Positions 6,451 through 8,738 of a stretch of 8,738 nucleotides of DNA are shown here, piece by piece. A program made the position numbers and the translations under genes. Location: NCBI GenBank assembly GCA_016875665.1, contig VGPA01000050.1, positions 1-8,738 of the forward strand. The letters are read 5' to 3'. Under the pieces are notes generated by a model. That model had not been told where the DNA came from. It saw only the letters and a program-made list of their open reading frames with translations, and searched no databases. The stretch is from Chloroflexota bacterium (GTDB lineage: Bacteria; Chloroflexota; Limnocylindria; P2-11E). How positions within the stretch are numbered: position 1 is the stretch's first letter; every line of letters begins with the position of its first letter.

Positions 6451-7745
6451 GCCGCGCCTTCGGCGCGGGCCACGACCCGACCCCGCTGCATCACGAGGGC
6501 GATGGAGCGCTCCTCCTCGAGCGCCTCGATCCGTTTGGTGAGGTCGCCGCGCACCACCACGAGATCGGCCGCCGCACCGGGCGTCAGCACACCCGCACCC
6601 TCGATCCACGCGGCCCGCGCCGCGTCCCGCGACGCCGCACGCACGGCGGACTCGGCCGACAGCCCGCACTCGCGCACGAGCAGGGTCACGTCGCGCGCGT
6701 AGCGGCCGTGCGGATGTACCGCACCGCCGCAGTCGGAACCGACCGCGAACGGCACTCCCGCGTCGGCGACGAGGCGTACCGCCTCCACCATCGCGCGCCA
6801 TGTCTTCTCGACCTGCTCGATCCCGGCCGGCGGATAGCCGATCGTGGGGCCAATGGTCCGTATGTCGTCGTACACGCCAAGGGTGAAGACGAGCCGACAG
6901 TCGGGATGACGCTCTAGGCGCGCGAGCGTCGGCCGATCGATGAACGAGGCGTGATGCACGGTGTCGAAGCCCGCCTCGATCGCGTCCCCGACGGACGCGG
7001 GACCCTCGGCGTGGGCGGCGATCGAAAGGCCCTCGTCGTGCGCCGCGGCCACCGCGGCCCGGAGCTCCGCTTCGCTGAACGTCGTGGCTCGGCCGCCGCG
7101 CTCCCCTTGCACGGTGGAACGGGAGATCTGGAGCTTCACGTTGTCGACCCCGTCACGCGCCTGCTCGCGGATCACCCGCCGGATGTCCTCGACCCCGGAG
7201 ACGAGCACCGTGAGGCGCGTCGCCGGATCGATGCGCATGCTCGGCGGCCACACGTCGAGCGGCCCGCCGACCGTGCTCAGGATCTGGCCGCTCACGCGCA
7301 TCGTCGGTCCGGACACGACGCCCCGGCGGATCGCGTCACGGGTGGCCACGCCGATCCGGCCGCGGCACCCCACGTCCATCGCGCTCGTGTAGCCGCAGGC
7401 GAGCGCGCGGGCGGCGTTCGCGCCCGCGCACACCGCGTTCGATTCGAGCGAGGCCGGCCACTCGAGCTGCTGCATGCCGATGTGCCCCGAGTAGGTCACG
7501 TGCAGGTGCGCGTCGACCAGCCCTGGGATGACCGTGGCGTCCCGGGCGTCGATCTCGGCCAGCGGCCCCGCGGGCCGACGGATCGCGGCGAACGGCCCCA
7601 ACTGCGCGATCGCCTCGCCCTCGACGAGCAAGCCCACATCGCTGAGCGCCGGCGCGCCGCTGCCGTCGATCAGGCGCCCCGCGCGGATCAAGGTCGGGCG
7701 GGCGGGAGGCCCATCGCTGCGCGGCACCCGGTAATAATGGCCCAT
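6447..7745 (-). CDS. Metal-dependent amidohydrolase (imidazolonepropionase / Xaa-Pro dipeptidase-like)
   Basis: Amidohydrolase-superfamily TIM-barrel enzyme with the flanking beta-sandwich formed by both termini (LIRAGRLIDGSG near 19-30 and AADLVVVRGDL near 392-402). The binuclear-metal set is visible: H80 and H82 in GLVDAHLHV, probable carboxylated Lys K204 in DNVKLQIS, H245 in IAAHAEG, H265 in TVHHASFID and D338 in VGSDCG. Enzymes of this subgroup cleave C-N bonds in dipeptides, cyclic amides or imidazolones. The substrate cannot be read here. It is 432 residues from ATG 7745. An in-frame GTG at 7727 would give 426 residues and is attractive because an AT-rich CATTAT lies just upstream of it and no Shine-Dalgarno precedes either start. 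It heads the operon with the dehydrogenase and oxidase, so it may supply their amino acid substrate. It is divergent from the M20 gene, with only 4 bp between start codons. Confidence 0.9.
   Translation of the reverse strand: MGHYYRVPRSDGPPARPTLIRAGRLIDGSGAPALSDVGLLVEGEAIAQLGPFAAIRRPAGPLAEIDARDATVIPGLVDAHLHVTYSGHIGMQQLEWPASLESNAVCAGANAARALACGYTSAMDVGCRGRIGVATRDAIRRGVVSGPTMRVSGQILSTVGGPLDVWPPSMRIDPATRLTVLVSGVEDIRRVIREQARDGVDNVKLQISRSTVQGERGGRATTFSEAELRAAVAAAHDEGLSIAAHAEGPASVGDAIEAGFDTVHHASFIDRPTLARLERHPDCRLVFTLGVYDDIRTIGPTIGYPPAGIEQVEKTWRAMVEAVRLVADAGVPFAVGSDCGGAVHPHGRYARDVTLLVRECGLSAESAVRAASRDAARAAWIEGAGVLTPGAAADLVVVRGDLTKRIEALEEERSIALVMQRGRVVARAEGAA
6452..6468 (-). promoter_or_regulatory. 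Hairpin over the dehydrogenase ribosome binding site
   Basis: In the minus-strand transcript the sequence CCGCGCC-GAA-GGCGCGG can form a perfect 7-bp GC stem with a 3-nt loop. It ends one nucleotide before the GUG start of the dehydrogenase and buries the only purine-rich stretch (AAGG). It lies in the last codons of the amidohydrolase gene. A translating ribosome would open it, which fits translational coupling across the GTGA overlap. GC-rich DNA forms such stems easily, so the regulatory role is inferred. Confidence 0.4.
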
Positions 7746-7749
7746 CGCC
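7731..7749. promoter_or_regulatory. AT-rich island in the divergent amidohydrolase / M20 start region
   Basis: The stretch GGTAATAATGG (7730-7740) stands out in otherwise GC-saturated DNA. Read on the minus strand, CATTAT (7739-7734) matches 4 of 6 bases of TATAAT and ends 6 nt before the alternative GTG start 7727 of the amidohydrolase. Read on the plus strand, TAATAA (7732-7737) ends 12 nt before the M20 GTG at 7750. It could serve as a shared -10 element for both genes. No convincing -35 boxes were seen, and no Shine-Dalgarno precedes either gene. Confidence 0.4.
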
Positions 7750-8738
7750 GTGGAAGACGCGTCGAGCGGCAGCCTCGCACGCGCGGCGCTGTTTCAGGCG
7801 CTCGACCGGCGGTGGGACGCGCACCTCGACACGCTGCGCGCCCTGGTCCGGGCGCGCTCGACGCAGGGCGAGGAGGCCGCGGCGCAGCGTCTGGTCGCGC
7901 TGCGCCTGCGCGAGGCCGGTATCGAGCCGGACGTGTTCGACGTCGACCCCGCCGGTCTTGCCCATCTGCCTGGATGGGTCGACGGGCCGCTCGACTTCGC
8001 GGGACGGCCGAACGTCGTCGGCACGCTGCGCGGCACCGGCGGCGGACGGTCGCTCATCCTGGCGGCGCACGTCGACTCCGTCGCCCCAGGACCGCCCGAG
8101 CTCTGGCGGGGCGACCCATGGTCGGGCGAGGTGGACGGCGGCAGGCTTCTCGGCCGGGGATCGTGGGACGACAAGGCCGGCGTCGCCGCGATCCTGTGGA
8201 TCGCCGGCGCGATCGGCGACGCGGGGCTCCGCCTCCGCGGGGACCTGATCCTGCAGAGCGTCATCGAGGAGGAATCGAGCGGCGTGGGCACGCTCGCCTG
8301 CTCGGCGCGCGGCTACCGCGCGGACGCCGCGGTGGTCGTGGACGGGAGAGGGCCGGGCGGCGCCGTGGTGGCGCACTGCGGTCAGCTGTGGTTCCGGGTG
8401 ACGGTGCGCGGCCGCACCGCCGCGGCGGTCGAGAGCCGGCGCGGACGCAACGCGATCGACCACCTCGCGACCCAGCTGCGCGGGCTACGCGAGATGGAGC
8501 GCGCGTTCGACCGGCGCCCAGAGCCGCCGTTCGACGCGGTGGAGCACCCGTTCCAGCTGAACGCCGGTGTGATCGCGGGCGGCGCCACCCCCACGACCGT
8601 GCCGGGCCTGGCGAGCCTCGACTGCCACCTCGTCTTCCCGCCCCCGCTCACGCTGGAAGGCGCGCGGAGCCTGGTGCGCCGCCGCGTCGCGGAAACCGCC
8701 GCGCTCGAGGGCTGGGCGGGCGACCTCCACGCCAGCGT
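7750..8738 (+). CDS. M20-family metallopeptidase / deacylase (ArgE/DapE/CPG2-like), 3' end outside window
   Basis: Zinc-dependent amidohydrolase of the M20 family, acting on N-acyl amino acids, dipeptides or similar amides. About 329 codons are present of the usual 400-430, with no in-frame stop up to the window edge. TAA codons at 7732 and 7735 limit the 5' end, and GTG 7750 is the first usable start. Motifs: metal His H107 with D109 in LAAHVDSV; bridging Asp D140 in GRGSWDDKAG; catalytic and metal Glu pair E174/E175 in VIEEESSGVGT. Then VVVDGRGPGG appears where most members have an EPT motif, so D198 probably replaces the third ligand. The dimerisation domain begins at FRVTVRGRTAAAV, where the usual AHA motif has lost its His (A225). 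The C-terminal metal His is beyond the edge. An active enzyme is likely but not certain. It is divergent from the amidohydrolase operon. Confidence 0.9.
   Translation, partial: MEDASSGSLARAALFQALDRRWDAHLDTLRALVRARSTQGEEAAAQRLVALRLREAGIEPDVFDVDPAGLAHLPGWVDGPLDFAGRPNVVGTLRGTGGGRSLILAAHVDSVAPGPPELWRGDPWSGEVDGGRLLGRGSWDDKAGVAAILWIAGAIGDAGLRLRGDLILQSVIEEESSGVGTLACSARGYRADAAVVVDGRGPGGAVVAHCGQLWFRVTVRGRTAAAVESRRGRNAIDHLATQLRGLREMERAFDRRPEPPFDAVEHPFQLNAGVIAGGATPTTVPGLASLDCHLVFPPPLTLEGARSLVRRRVAETAALEGWAGDLHAS

Noticed and set aside
6451..6801. N-terminal extension of the dehydrogenase frame to 6801
   Set aside because: The extension is Arg/Gly-rich and overlaps the conserved C-terminal part of the amidohydrolase; GTG 6450 gives a protein of normal family length.
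7336..8463. Minus-strand open frame of 375 codons antisense to the M20 gene
   Set aside because: No recognisable motif and strongly biased composition. The plus strand carries intact M20 motifs through the same bases.
1..8738. CRISPR arrays, tRNA or rRNA genes, insertion sequences, phage or toxin-antitoxin modules
   Set aside because: No repeated spacer pattern, no tRNA-like cloverleaf, no transposase motif and no unassigned gap long enough to hold such elements; the window is almost entirely accounted for by metabolic genes.

Overview
The window is a dense, high-GC bacterial segment (roughly 70% G+C by eye; third codon positions are almost all G or C). It carries eight protein-coding genes, two of them cut by the window edges, and almost no non-coding DNA. 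The only gaps I see are about 62 bp (3140-3201), 13 bp (5406-5418) and 4 bp (7746-7749). I see no rRNA, tRNA, CRISPR array, insertion sequence or phage gene. GTG starts are common and Shine-Dalgarno signals are weak or absent, with one clear exception at the oxidase gene. Two divergent start regions carry AT-rich hexamers close to the start codons, which would fit short-leader or leaderless transcripts. The lineage cannot be fixed from this. A free-living, high-GC soil or subsurface type bacterium (for example actinobacterial, chloroflexotal, rokubacterial or proteobacterial) is plausible.

Layout. Unit A (+) is the C-terminal part of a gamma-glutamyltransferase-family protein (2-616), coupled by a GTGA overlap to an M24/creatinase-fold hydrolase (613-1752). 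Unit B (-) is an amidase-signature hydrolase (3139 down to 1733), whose 3' end overlaps the M24 gene by 20 bp. Unit C (+) is a PLP-dependent alpha-oxoamine synthase-like enzyme (3202-4254) that apparently starts with CTG. Unit D (-) is a three-gene operon: metal-dependent amidohydrolase (7745-6447), D-2-hydroxyacid dehydrogenase (6450-5419, GTGA overlap) and a sarcosine-oxidase-type FAD amine oxidase (5405-4251). The oxidase stop codon is interlocked with that of unit C in a single CTAG. Unit E (+) is an M20 metallopeptidase (from 7750) that runs off the right edge.

Theme. Seven of the eight genes belong to families that hydrolyse amide or gamma-glutamyl bonds or oxidise/reduce amino- and hydroxyacids: GGT, M24, amidase, amidohydrolase, M20, flavin amine oxidase, hydroxyacid dehydrogenase. 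The best-supported reading is an accessory gene set for scavenging peptides, amides or N-methylated amino acids. No transporter or regulator lies in the window, and the specific substrate cannot be read from the sequence.

The most notable features are enzymes that depart from their family templates. The M24 protein lacks at least three canonical active-site positions. The GGT protein lacks the usual glutamate-binding residues. The M20 protein lacks the dimerisation-domain His. The oxoamine synthase lacks the usual N-terminal segment of about 35 residues. By contrast, the sarcosine-oxidase-like protein keeps essentially every catalytic residue. I do not see a clearly new defence or mobile system here.
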